From Lachnospiraceae bacterium (GTDB taxonomy: Bacteria > Bacillota > Clostridia > Lachnospirales > Lachnospiraceae): 64,000 nucleotides of DNA. The stretch lies in contig JAFPWO010000025.1 of NCBI GenBank assembly GCA_017394885.1, positions 1-64,000 on the forward strand, given 5' to 3'. Below are positions 8,887 to 16,657 of this stretch, piece after piece (the stretch's first letter is position 1; every line of letters begins with the position of its first letter). A model generated the notes under the pieces. It was given only the letters and a program-made list of their open reading frames with translations, had not been told where the DNA came from and did not search any database. A program made the position numbers and the translations under genes.

Positions 8887-9366
8887 ATGAACAAGCAGGC
8901 AATGGAGAATCGGATCCCGGAAGGAACGATCGATTTCGAAACCTACCTTAAAGAAAACGGATCCCTGACCTACTGGAATCGCGGCGCCAGCATGCGTCCG
9001 CTGATCCGGCAGGACAAGGATCTGTTTACGGTACTTCCCAAAACCAGGGGTCGCTGTCAGAAATATGACGTGGTGCTGTATAAGCGCCATAACGGCGTAT
9101 ATGTACTGCATCGGATTCTGAAGGTCCGGGAAGACGATTACGGGATCCTGGGGGATAACACCTATAAAATGGAATACGGCATTACCGATCGCGACATTCT
9201 GGGCGTGATGACGGCTTTCTCCCGGGGCGGGAAATCCTGGACGTCCGTTGAATCTGCCGGATACCGATTTTATGTCCGCTTCTGGTTTGCGATATATCCG
9301 CTTCGGAAGGCTTTTGTTGCCGGAAGACGCCTGGCAGCACGCATTTACCACCGTATTGCAAAGTAA
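8887..9366 (+). CDS. S24/S26-type signal peptidase-like protein with Ser-His dyad
   Basis: This 159-residue protein has the signal peptidase boxes: GASMRPLI with nucleophile candidate Ser35, KYDVVLYKR, VLHRILKV with His75, and ILGDN with Asp90. His in place of the bacterial general-base Lys (HRI) is the pattern of SipW, archaeal and ER-type (Sec11) signal peptidases. A short hydrophobic segment near residues 127-137 could be a single membrane span, placed C-terminally as in SipW-type enzymes. Lying between the PqqD protein and the exporter, it is the likely leader peptidase of the peptide system. It starts 17 bases after pqqD and ends 7 bases before the ABC gene. The LexA-like regulator alternative is unlikely because there is no DNA-binding domain. 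Confidence 0.8.
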   Translation: MNKQAMENRIPEGTIDFETYLKENGSLTYWNRGASMRPLIRQDKDLFTVLPKTRGRCQKYDVVLYKRHNGVYVLHRILKVREDDYGILGDNTYKMEYGITDRDILGVMTAFSRGGKSWTSVESAGYRFYVRFWFAIYPLRKAFVAGRRLAARIYHRIAK

Positions 9367-9372
9367 AGATCG

Positions 9373-11091
9373 ATGGAACAGACAACGAATCAAAAAACTT
9401 CGAATATGGCATGGCTGCTGCAGGTGACCCGGAAAAAGAGGTGGAGCATCTGGCTTCTTTTGCTTATCCAGCTGCTTTTGGCCGGGGCTGCGTTGTTTCA
9501 GACCTGGATGCTGAAAGGCCTGATCGATGCGGCTGTCAGCGGGAACAGCGGGGAGTTCCGCGCCCGGGCATTTTTACTGGTCGGGATCATGCTGGCGCAG
9601 CTCGCCATGCGGGCCGGACTGCGTTTCCTGCGGGAATATTCTCATGCATCGATCGAAAACGCATTGAAAAGCAGGCTCTTTGATTGCCTTCTGACCCGCT
9701 CTTTCCCGGAGGTTACAGCGGTTCATTCGGGAGAATGGATGAACCGGCTAACCAACGATACGACAGTAGTGGCGACCGGCCTCAGTGATATTGTCCCGGA
9801 TGTGATGGGGATGATCCTGCGGCTGATCGGAGGCATCGTTCTGATCCTGATCATGATCCCGCAGGTGGCATGGGTCATGGTGCCGGGAGGATTGCTGCTC
9901 GTCTTTTTTACCTTTCTCTTTCGGAAAAAACTCAAACTGCTGCATAAGCGCATCCAGGAAGCGGACGGACGGCTTCGGGTATTTTTGACAGATCGCCTGA
10001 CCAGTATGCTTGTGGTGCGTTCCTTTGTCCGGGAAGAAGCCGCTAAGGCGGAAGGAGACTGTTTTATGGACAGCCATAAGGCGGCCCGGATGAAGCGGAA
10101 TCATTTTTCCAATCTCTGCAACGTGGGTTTCGGCCTGTTCGTGCACGGAGCTTATATCGGCGCCGCCATTTACTGCGGCTGGGGGATCCTGAAAGGATTC
10201 CTGAGCTACGGGACCTTTGTCGCGACGCTGCAGCTGGTCGCGCAGGCGCAGACGCCTTTTGCCAATATTTCCGGCTATCTGCCCCGATATTATGCGATGC
10301 TGGCCAGCGCCGAGCGGCTGAGGGAAGCGGAAGGTTTTGAGGAAGACTTAAAAGAACCGCGGGTGGATCCGTCGGCGATCCAATCCTTTTATGCAGACGA
10401 GATGCAGGCCCTGTCCCTGCAGAATGCGTCTTTCAGTTATCCGGTCCGGGAAGGGGAACCGCAGCGAAGGACCTTGCACGAGGTGAATTTGCGCCTTTCT
10501 AAAGGAGAAATCACAGCGGTGACCGGCCCCTCCGGCTGCGGGAAAAGCACATTGCTGAAACTTCTGATGGCGCTGTATCCGCTGGATGAGGGAGAACGGC
10601 TGCTTGTAAATAAGGACGGCGAGATGGCTCTTCTCACCGCCGCCTGGCGCGGTCTGTTCGCTTATGTGCCCCAGGGCAACCAGCTGATGAGCGGGACGAT
10701 CCGGGAAGTCGTCTGTTTCGGAGACGGGACGGTTTCGGAAGAAAAAGTTAGAGAATCCCTGCATATCGCGTGCGCGGACTTTGTCGAAGAATTGCCGCTT
10801 GACCTGGACACCCCGATCGGTGAGCGCGGCGCCGGTCTGTCGGAAGGACAGCTGCAGCGCCTGGCCATTGCCCGCGCCATCTGCTCGGAGCATCCGATCC
10901 TGCTGCTGGATGAAGCGACCAGTTCCCTGGATGAGGCGACAGAGCAGAAGCTCCTGGAGAATCTGGAGACCATGACGGACCGCACGGTGATTATTGTGAC
11001 GCACCGCCCCGGCGTTCTTCGGATCTGCAGCCAGGAGATACGAATGACAGAGGAGGGGATCCGGGTCAGAAACCTGGCCGAAAAAGGATAG
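9373..11091 (+). CDS. ABC exporter, fused membrane and ATPase domains
   Basis: A 572-residue half-transporter. Residues about 17-310 hold the six-helix exporter domain. The nucleotide-binding domain (about 335-565) has Walker A GPSGCGKS with Lys391, signature LSEGQ at 489-493 and Walker B LLLDEA with Asp513 and Glu514, then a switch His in VTHRP. There is no N-terminal C39 peptidase domain, which fits with leader removal by the separate S26-type protein just upstream. As a homodimer it probably exports the mature peptide. It starts 6 bases after the peptidase stop and is followed after 5 bases by the nucleotidyltransferase gene. Confidence 0.93.
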   Translation: MEQTTNQKTSNMAWLLQVTRKKRWSIWLLLLIQLLLAGAALFQTWMLKGLIDAAVSGNSGEFRARAFLLVGIMLAQLAMRAGLRFLREYSHASIENALKSRLFDCLLTRSFPEVTAVHSGEWMNRLTNDTTVVATGLSDIVPDVMGMILRLIGGIVLILIMIPQVAWVMVPGGLLLVFFTFLFRKKLKLLHKRIQEADGRLRVFLTDRLTSMLVVRSFVREEAAKAEGDCFMDSHKAARMKRNHFSNLCNVGFGLFVHGAYIGAAIYCGWGILKGFLSYGTFVATLQLVAQAQTPFANISGYLPRYYAMLASAERLREAEGFEEDLKEPRVDPSAIQSFYADEMQALSLQNASFSYPVREGEPQRRTLHEVNLRLSKGEITAVTGPSGCGKSTLLKLLMALYPLDEGERLLVNKDGEMALLTAAWRGLFAYVPQGNQLMSGTIREVVCFGDGTVSEEKVRESLHIACADFVEELPLDLDTPIGERGAGLSEGQLQRLAIARAICSEHPILLLDEATSSLDEATEQKLLENLETMTDRTVIIVTHRPGVLRICSQEIRMTEEGIRVRNLAEKG

Positions 11092-11096
11092 GACCA

Positions 11097-12272
11097 ATGA
11101 CAGAAAGAGTCTTGACACCGGAAGCGGAAGCCTTATTATATCTGACAGCCTGTGCCGTGAACGGGGCGATCCCCCGAAAAGAGCGGGTTGCTTCTTTTGC
11201 GTGGGAGAAGCTTCTGGAAAAGGCAAAACAGCAGAAGATGAGCGCGATGGCAGCGATCGCGCTGGAAAGCATGCATGAGGAAGATCAGGCTGTTATCCCG
11301 GAAGAGATCCGAAGAGAATGGCAGAAACTGCGGATGTCTAATCTGCGCAGAAGAATGTTGTTTGATGCGGAGCGCGGGGAACTGTTCCGGCTGTTTGACG
11401 AAAAGGAGATCTGGTATCTGCCGCTCAAAGGCATTATTATTCAGGACTATTATCCGGTCTATGAGATGCGGGAGATGACGGATAATGACATCCTTTACAA
11501 CCCGCAGAAAAAAAGAAAGCTGTGCCGGATCTTTAAAGACAGGCAGTACCGGTATGTTTCTGAGCATAACGTGGATGCCTTCATGAAGGAGCCCTTCTTT
11601 AATTTTGAGATGCACAGAAGAATATTCCCAGGGAATCTGTCTTTTTTCTCTGCCGTCATGAAGCGTACCATTCCAGCCGGAGACGGGACGCTGGAAAGGC
11701 TTATGACCCCGGAAGACTTTTACCTGCATTTTTTACAGCACGCCAGAAAGCATATGCTCAGCAAAGGGTCAGGCATTCGTCCTCTTGCGGACCTGTTTGT
11801 AATCCAGAATTCTTTGGGAGACAAATGGGATGCGTCCCTGTTGGAGAAAGGGATAAACGCTTTGGATCTGCAGAATTTCCGGCTTGTTATGGAGGGCCTC
11901 ACCGATAAGCTGCTTTCGGATCCGGAGTGTCAGGATATCAGCAAGCTCTCCGATGAGGAATGGCTCTTCCTGTCCCATATGACAGGGTCATACATGTACG
12001 GTGACCAGCAGCAGTTTGTCCGGAACTTTTTTGAACAAAATGTCGGTGAGCAGGTTACCCTGCGATCCCGAATGAAATATCTTTGGCTGCGTTTATTCCC
12101 GGATATGGAATACATGAAGGCTTATTTCCCGATATTGAGGAAAATCCCGGTTTTGCTGCCATTCCTTTATCCTGTCCGATGGGTGCTGCAATGGCTTCGA
12201 AGATCAGAACACATAAAAGCAGAACTGAAGTTTTTACGGAAAATCTCGAAAGTAAGGGAGGATAAATCATGA
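11097..12272 (+). CDS. Nucleotidyltransferase-family protein (NTP_transf_5 type)
   Basis: This 391-residue protein has the hallmark of the uncharacterised nucleotidyltransferase family often found in lasso and other RiPP clusters: LKG at residues 110-112, then Y-x-x-REM-T-D129-N-D131-IL, with two acidic residues expected to bind metal. The rest is helical. It is the last cluster-specific gene, 5 bases after the ABC transporter, and its stop codon overlaps the start of the true hprK (ATGA at 12269-12272). It may add a nucleotide or related group to the peptide, or act on another metabolite in the pathway; neither is shown by sequence. Confidence 0.8.
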   Translation: MTERVLTPEAEALLYLTACAVNGAIPRKERVASFAWEKLLEKAKQQKMSAMAAIALESMHEEDQAVIPEEIRREWQKLRMSNLRRRMLFDAERGELFRLFDEKEIWYLPLKGIIIQDYYPVYEMREMTDNDILYNPQKKRKLCRIFKDRQYRYVSEHNVDAFMKEPFFNFEMHRRIFPGNLSFFSAVMKRTIPAGDGTLERLMTPEDFYLHFLQHARKHMLSKGSGIRPLADLFVIQNSLGDKWDASLLEKGINALDLQNFRLVMEGLTDKLLSDPECQDISKLSDEEWLFLSHMTGSYMYGDQQQFVRNFFEQNVGEQVTLRSRMKYLWLRLFPDMEYMKAYFPILRKIPVLLPFLYPVRWVLQWLRRSEHIKAELKFLRKISKVREDKS

Positions 12273-13201
12273 ACGCGATCAGTCTGGAACAGCTGGCTCA
12301 TGAACTGCAGCTGGAAAATCTTACCCCCGAGATCCCTCTCTATGATATTCTGATCCAGACGGCGGAAATGAACCGGCCGGCGCTGCAGCTGACGGGCTTT
12401 CTGGAGCATTTTGATCCGAGCCGTGTCCAGGTGATCGGCCTGGTAGAGCATACCTATGTCAATTCGCTGGAGCCGGAAGAGCGGATCCGCGCTTTTGAGC
12501 GGCTTTTTTCCGCCCATATCCCCTGCCTGATCCTTTGCCGGGGCTTTAAGCCGGCGGAGGATGTGGTGACTCTGGCGCTGCGCTATCATGTTCCGATTCT
12601 CTCCAGTCCGATGTCGACCTCGACCTTCCAGGCCCGCATCATGCGGCTTCTGGAGGTGCGTCTGGCGCCGATGGTGGCCATTCACGGCTGTCTGGTGGAC
12701 GTTTTCGGGGAAGGCGTGCTGATGCTCGGAGACAGCGGCGTGGGCAAGAGCGAGACGGCGCTGGAGCTGATCAAGCGCGGACACCGCCTGGTCGCGGACG
12801 ATACCGTGGAGATCCGCCGCTACAGCGAGAACGAGCTGTACGGCCGCGCGCCGGAAGTGACAAAGTATCTCATGGAACTGCGCGGCATCGGCGTGATCGA
12901 TGTCAAAGCGCTGTACGGGGTCGCCAGCGTCAAGGATGACATGCGCATCAGCATGGTCATGAAGCTGGAATCCTGGGACAATAAAAAGATTTTCGACCGG
13001 CTCGGCATGCGGGAGGATTTTGTGGAGTATCTGGGCAATAAAGTCACCTGCTATACCGTCCCCATGAGCGCGGGCCGCAACTCGGCGGTGATTGTGGAGA
13101 CGGCCGCCATTAACTTCCGGCAGAAGAGAATGGGCTACGACGCGATGCAGGAGCTGGAGAGGCGCCTTGCGGAGCAGATGAGCCGGAACCGGGGAGAATA
13201 A
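12269..13201 (+). CDS. hprK: HPr kinase/phosphorylase
   Basis: The canonical bifunctional enzyme that phosphorylates and dephosphorylates HPr at Ser46 to control carbon catabolite repression. At 310 residues it is full length. It has the N-terminal domain, P-loop GDSGVGKS at 154-161, LVADDTVEI and the C-terminal signature LRGIGVIDV. The ATG sits after AGGGAGG and overlaps the previous gene by 4 bases, so it is translationally coupled to the peptide-modification operon. It is followed within 2 bases by murB. In many Firmicutes hprK is grouped with cell-envelope genes; coupling to a RiPP-like cluster is unusual. Confidence 0.96.
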   Translation: MNAISLEQLAHELQLENLTPEIPLYDILIQTAEMNRPALQLTGFLEHFDPSRVQVIGLVEHTYVNSLEPEERIRAFERLFSAHIPCLILCRGFKPAEDVVTLALRYHVPILSSPMSTSTFQARIMRLLEVRLAPMVAIHGCLVDVFGEGVLMLGDSGVGKSETALELIKRGHRLVADDTVEIRRYSENELYGRAPEVTKYLMELRGIGVIDVKALYGVASVKDDMRISMVMKLESWDNKKIFDRLGMREDFVEYLGNKVTCYTVPMSAGRNSAVIVETAAINFRQKRMGYDAMQELERRLAEQMSRNRGE

Positions 13202-13203
13202 GC

Positions 13204-14121
13204 ATGTCCTACGATGTGTTGCAATATGCGGAGGATTATACCGTCCGCACCGATGAAGTGGAGATCGTGCTGGGCGAGCCCATGCGTTATCACACCAATT
13301 TCCGGATCGGCGGCAGCGCGGAACTCTTTGTCAGCCCTTACAGCGAAGATGCGCTGGCCATCGGGCTGGAGATGTGCCGCAAACGCGAGATCCCCTATAC
13401 GGTGATCGGCCGGGGCAGCAACCTCCTGGTCTCGGACCGGGGGATACGGGGCGTGGTTTTTGACCTCAGCACGCTGACCGGATACCGTTTTGACGGCAAT
13501 ACCGTGTTTGCGCTGGCGGGGACGACGCTGGCCGCACTGGCGGGCAAAGCGGCCGAAAGAGGCCTTTCCGGCCTGGAATTTGCCGCAGGGATCCCCGGGA
13601 GCCTGGGCGGCGCCGTTTTCATGAATGCCGGCGCGTACGGCGGCGAAATGAAGGATATCGTGGAAAGCGCGCGGGTCATGGATGAGGCGGGCCGCATCCG
13701 CACGCTGAGCGCGGAAGAACTGGAGCTTTCCTACCGCCACAGCAAGCTGGAAGAGACCGGGGAGATCCTGTTGTCCGCAGTGCTGCGCTTAAAGAGCGGG
13801 GACCGCGCGGAGATCGAAAGGACCATGCAGGAACTGGCAGAGAAAAGACGGGACAAGCAGCCCCTGAATTACCCCTCTGCCGGGAGCACCTTTAAGCGGC
13901 CGGCCGGCCACTTTGCCGGAAAACTGATCGAAGAAGCGGGGCTCAAGGGCTTTTCCGTGGGCGGCGCGCAGGTTTCGGAAAAGCATGCGGGCTTTGTCAT
14001 CAACAAGGGCGGGGCGACCGCCGCGGATGTGATGGCGCTGTGCCGTGAGGTGCAGGCCCGGGTGAAGGAAAACAGCGGCGTGGATCTGGAACTGGAGGTC
14101 CGTCTGGTGGGAGAGTGGTAA
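13204..14121 (+). CDS. murB: UDP-N-acetylenolpyruvoylglucosamine reductase
   Basis: MurB reduces UDP-N-acetylglucosamine enolpyruvate to UDP-N-acetylmuramate with NADPH, the second committed step of peptidoglycan precursor synthesis. This 305-residue protein has the FAD-binding motifs RIGGSAELFV, GRGSNLLVSD and IPGSLGGAVFMNAGAYGGE. The active-site motif YPSAGSTFKRP and LIEEAGLKGFSVGGAQVSEKHAGF mark the short type II MurB common in Firmicutes. The gene lies 2 bases after hprK and 1 base before whiA. Confidence 0.97.
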   Translation: MSYDVLQYAEDYTVRTDEVEIVLGEPMRYHTNFRIGGSAELFVSPYSEDALAIGLEMCRKREIPYTVIGRGSNLLVSDRGIRGVVFDLSTLTGYRFDGNTVFALAGTTLAALAGKAAERGLSGLEFAAGIPGSLGGAVFMNAGAYGGEMKDIVESARVMDEAGRIRTLSAEELELSYRHSKLEETGEILLSAVLRLKSGDRAEIERTMQELAEKRRDKQPLNYPSAGSTFKRPAGHFAGKLIEEAGLKGFSVGGAQVSEKHAGFVINKGGATAADVMALCREVQARVKENSGVDLELEVRLVGEW

Positions 14122-14122
14122 C

Positions 14123-15058
14123 ATGCCTGATTTTTCCCGGGAAACAAAAGAAGCGCTCTCCGTACTGCCCGTCCGGAATGCGGCTTCCCGCAGGGCGGAG
14201 CTTGCGGCGCTGACGGTCGGGATCGGAAGCATCGGGCTGGAAGAGGACGGGACGCTTTTTCTGATGCTGCAAAGTGAAAATCTGCCGGCAATGCGGCGGG
14301 CAGATTTTTTGCTGCGCGCGCTGACGGGTTCAGACCCGCAGGTCAGTCTGTTTCACGGGGCCGAGCAGAAAAATGCGCTTTATACGATCGTCCTGGAGGA
14401 GCCCGCCAGCTTAAAACAGTTATTAAAGGATCTGGGTTTTATGAACAGCCGCGGCGTTCTGCGGGAGACGTCGGTACCTTCTCCGGAAGCGATGCTTCGC
14501 CGGGATGAGGCCCGGAAAGCCTTTCTGCGCGGCGCTTTTCTGGCCGGCGGATACCTAAGCGACCCCGAACAGGATTACCATCTGGAGATCGTGATGCGCA
14601 GCGAGGAGCGCGCGCAGGAGCTGCGGTCGGTGATGCAGGCCCTCGGTATTACGGCCCGCATTACGCACCGGAAAGGCGTGCCGCTGATCTATCTGAAGGA
14701 GAGCGAAGCGATCTCGGACGTCCTCGGCCTGATGGGGGCGGTCCGCAGCCGCCTGGCGTGGGAGAATGCCCGCGTGCTGCACAGCATGAAAGGGAATATC
14801 AACCGGCAGGTGAACTGCGAGATGGCCAATCTGGAAAAGTCGGTGAAAGCCGGGGCTGCCCAGATCGACGCTATCCGCCGGATCGAGGAATCGGAGGGAC
14901 TGGGCGCTTTGCCTCCGAGTCTGCGGGAAGTGGCCAAGCTGCGGCTGGCCTACCCGGACGCGTCGCTGCAGGAACTCGGAGAACGGATGGATCCGCCCCT
15001 CGGGAAGTCCGGGGTGAACCACCGCCTCCGCCGGATCATGGAGCTCGCGGGCAAGTGA
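14123..15058 (+). CDS. whiA: DNA-binding protein WhiA
   Basis: WhiA links cell division and chromosome segregation in Gram-positive bacteria. The 311-residue protein has the LAGLIDADG-like homing-endonuclease fold (FLRGAFLAGGYLSDP) and a C-terminal helix-turn-helix region (LPPSLREVAKLRLAYPDASL to GKSGVNHRLRRI). In most Firmicutes rapZ and yvcK lie between murB and whiA; here murB and whiA are separated by a single base. It belongs to the hprK-murB operon. An 85-base gap with a decayed repeat separates it from the PHP gene. Confidence 0.96.
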   Translation: MPDFSRETKEALSVLPVRNAASRRAELAALTVGIGSIGLEEDGTLFLMLQSENLPAMRRADFLLRALTGSDPQVSLFHGAEQKNALYTIVLEEPASLKQLLKDLGFMNSRGVLRETSVPSPEAMLRRDEARKAFLRGAFLAGGYLSDPEQDYHLEIVMRSEERAQELRSVMQALGITARITHRKGVPLIYLKESEAISDVLGLMGAVRSRLAWENARVLHSMKGNINRQVNCEMANLEKSVKAGAAQIDAIRRIEESEGLGALPPSLREVAKLRLAYPDASLQELGERMDPPLGKSGVNHRLRRIMELAGK

Positions 15059-15066
15059 CGGAACGG

Positions 15067-15103
15067 CCATCCTGAGCAGGCGCGGCGAGACGAGGAATCC
15101 CAT
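15067..15103. repeat. Decayed copy of the CATCCTGAGC dispersed repeat
   Basis: CATCCTGAGC followed by a GC-rich centre and GAGGAATCCCAT. It matches two better copies in the window, at 41647-41682 (inside mutL) and 51911-51947. It lies in the gap between whiA and the PHP gene. Confidence 0.6.
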
Positions 15104-15143
15104 TCGGGGACAGAAAATACAGAAAAAAGAGGTTTTCAGATTC

Positions 15144-15926
15144 ATGCAGTCTCTGCATATGCACACCTGGCGCTGCAAGCACGCGACAGGCACCATGGAA
15201 GAATATGTGCTGGCAGCCATTGCCGGCGGCATCACGGATATGGGCTTCTCGGACCATGTCCCGCTGCCGGATGCCTATGTTTACGATAAAAAGTCGATCT
15301 ATCGGGTCCGGATGAACATGGCGGAGCTTCCCGTCTATGCGGCCGAGGTCCGGGCGCTGGCAAAAAAGCACCGGGACGCCGCAAATATCCGCCTGGGGAT
15401 CGAGATGGAATATGTCCCGTCGCAGCACGAGGAAGTCATGCGCGCGCTGCGGGATGTCGGGGTTGAGTATATTATCCTGGGCCAGCATTTTCTGGAGGAC
15501 GGGGCGTATTATCCTTTAAATTCGACAGATAGTGACCGCTGGCTCTGCCTCTATACGGATACCTTGCTTTCCGCCGCGGCGACCGGAGATTTCACCTTCG
15601 CGGCGCATCCGGATCTGATCCACTATACCGGCAACAACCGGGCGCTGTATATCCGGGAGATGACACAACTGTGCGCCGGCCTGATGGAGGCCGGGATGCC
15701 GCTGGAGATCAATCTGCACGGCCTGGGCGACGGCCGCAACTACCCGGATCCGCTGTTCTGGGATATTGCGGGGGAGATGCAAGCGCCGACGGTTTTGGGC
15801 GTGGATGCGCACGGCGCGGATGAGGTATGGAATAAAGAACTGGTGGAGCGCGGACGGGAGTTTGCCGCCGCGCATCATGTAAACCTGCTGGACCGGATTC
15901 CGGAAGAACGGATGAGAAAAGTGTAA
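15144..15926 (+). CDS. PHP-domain phosphatase, histidinol-phosphatase-like
   Basis: A 260-residue metal-dependent phosphoesterase of the PHP superfamily. Motif I (LHMHTWRCKHATG) supplies the first two histidines, then FSDHVPLP, EMEYVPSQHEE, HPDLIHY and a closing GVDAHGADEV supply the remaining expected ligands. This arrangement resembles HisK-type histidinol-phosphatases (HisJ), but no other his genes are nearby, so the substrate is open. A PHP gene is a frequent partner of the murB-whiA region in Clostridia. The ribosome binding site (AGAGG) is modest and 11 bases from the ATG. Confidence 0.88.
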   Translation: MQSLHMHTWRCKHATGTMEEYVLAAIAGGITDMGFSDHVPLPDAYVYDKKSIYRVRMNMAELPVYAAEVRALAKKHRDAANIRLGIEMEYVPSQHEEVMRALRDVGVEYIILGQHFLEDGAYYPLNSTDSDRWLCLYTDTLLSAAATGDFTFAAHPDLIHYTGNNRALYIREMTQLCAGLMEAGMPLEINLHGLGDGRNYPDPLFWDIAGEMQAPTVLGVDAHGADEVWNKELVERGREFAAAHHVNLLDRIPEERMRKV

Positions 15927-15949
15927 GGAATAAAAAGGAGGAATTGGCC

Positions 15950-16420
15950 ATGTTCCGTGACATGAGAAGAATCGGACAAAAACTGCCGGAGGACCGCTGC
16001 CGGGAGATTCTGGAGAAAGCGCCGCGGGGCGTATTATCTTTACTGGGCGACGGAGGCTATCCGTACGGGATCCCGGTGGACTTTTTCTTTGAAGGGGACA
16101 CTCTTTATTTTCACTGTGCGAAAGAAGGGCATAAGATCGACGCCGTGAAGGCCTGTGACAAGGCTTCCTTCTGCGTGATGGAGAACGGCGGGCAGGAAGA
16201 AGGCGACTGGTGGTATCATTTTGAGAGCGTGATCGTGTTCGGACGGATCTCCCTCGTGGAGGAGGAAGCGGAAAAGACCCGTGTGCTGCGGCTAATCGGC
16301 AATAAATATATGCCTTCGGAAGAAATGGTGGAAGCGGTCCTGCAGCGCAGCGGCGCGCGCGCTGCGGTACTGGCGCTTCGGATCGAGCACATGAGCGGAA
16401 AACGCGTCAACGAGAAGTGA
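15950..16420 (+). CDS. Pyridoxamine 5'-phosphate oxidase-like flavin-binding protein
   Basis: This 156-residue protein starts at the ATG 8 bases after AGGAGG (15936-15941); an in-frame TTG at 15944 is too close to that site. It has the split-barrel pattern of the NimA/PNPOx-like family: GVLSLLGDGGYPYGIPVDFFFEGDTLYFHCAKEG broken across strands, then KACDKASFCVM and a VIVFGRISLVEE strand. Such proteins bind FMN or heme and some reduce nitroimidazoles; the substrate is not readable from sequence. The gene follows the PHP gene by 24 bases. Confidence 0.85.
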   Translation: MFRDMRRIGQKLPEDRCREILEKAPRGVLSLLGDGGYPYGIPVDFFFEGDTLYFHCAKEGHKIDAVKACDKASFCVMENGGQEEGDWWYHFESVIVFGRISLVEEEAEKTRVLRLIGNKYMPSEEMVEAVLQRSGARAAVLALRIEHMSGKRVNEK

Positions 16421-16505
16421 CGCGGTCGCTTTGGCCGGCCGGAACATGTTCATATTTACCTTGCTTCCCGGGAGAAATGGCCCGAAACGCGAAGAATGGT
16501 AAAGA

Positions 16506-16569
16506 TTGACGATAAATTTTAGTTAAATTTATATAAATCGCTTGACAAATTATAGATACGTGCTAAGAT
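16506..16569 (+). promoter_or_regulatory. Tandem promoters of the RHH-clpB operon
   Basis: The clearer promoter has a perfect TTGACA at 16542-16547, a 16-base spacer and TAAGAT at 16564-16569. A second possible promoter lies upstream: TTGACG 16506-16511, 17 bases, TTATAT 16529-16534. Both read toward 16658. Confidence 0.75.
16512..16532. promoter_or_regulatory. Inverted repeat, candidate operator for the RHH protein
   Basis: ATAAATTT 16512-16519 and AAATTTAT 16525-16532 form a perfect 8-base inverted repeat with a 5-base spacer. It lies 9 bases upstream of the TTGACA box and overlaps the possible second promoter, a position suited to autoregulation by the ribbon-helix-helix protein at 16658. 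Confidence 0.5.
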
Positions 16570-16570
16570 A

Positions 16571-16598
16571 AGAAGTGCGGGGAAAGCCCGGCACTTCT
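16571..16598 (+). other. Hairpin at the start of the RHH-clpB transcript
   Basis: AGAAGTGC 16571-16578 pairs with GCACTTCT 16591-16598, with an inner GGG-CCC. It would form at the very 5' end of the mRNA, about 60 bases before the start codon. It could stabilise the mRNA or act as an attenuator; the T tract after it is weak. Confidence 0.5.
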
Positions 16599-16657
16599 TC
16601 TTGTTATAGAGAAGCCGGTGACAGATTCCGGGAAAGACTCCCGCGTAAGGAGGGCGT

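Noticed and set aside
7307-12272. Calling the peptide cluster a lasso-peptide cluster
   Set aside because: There is no asparagine-synthetase-like lasso cyclase and no transglutaminase-like leader peptidase; the shared kinase, PqqD and nucleotidyltransferase families alone do not make a lasso system.
15944-15949. TTG start for the PNPOx-like gene
   Set aside because: Only 2 bases from AGGAGG; the ATG at 15950 is at ideal spacing.
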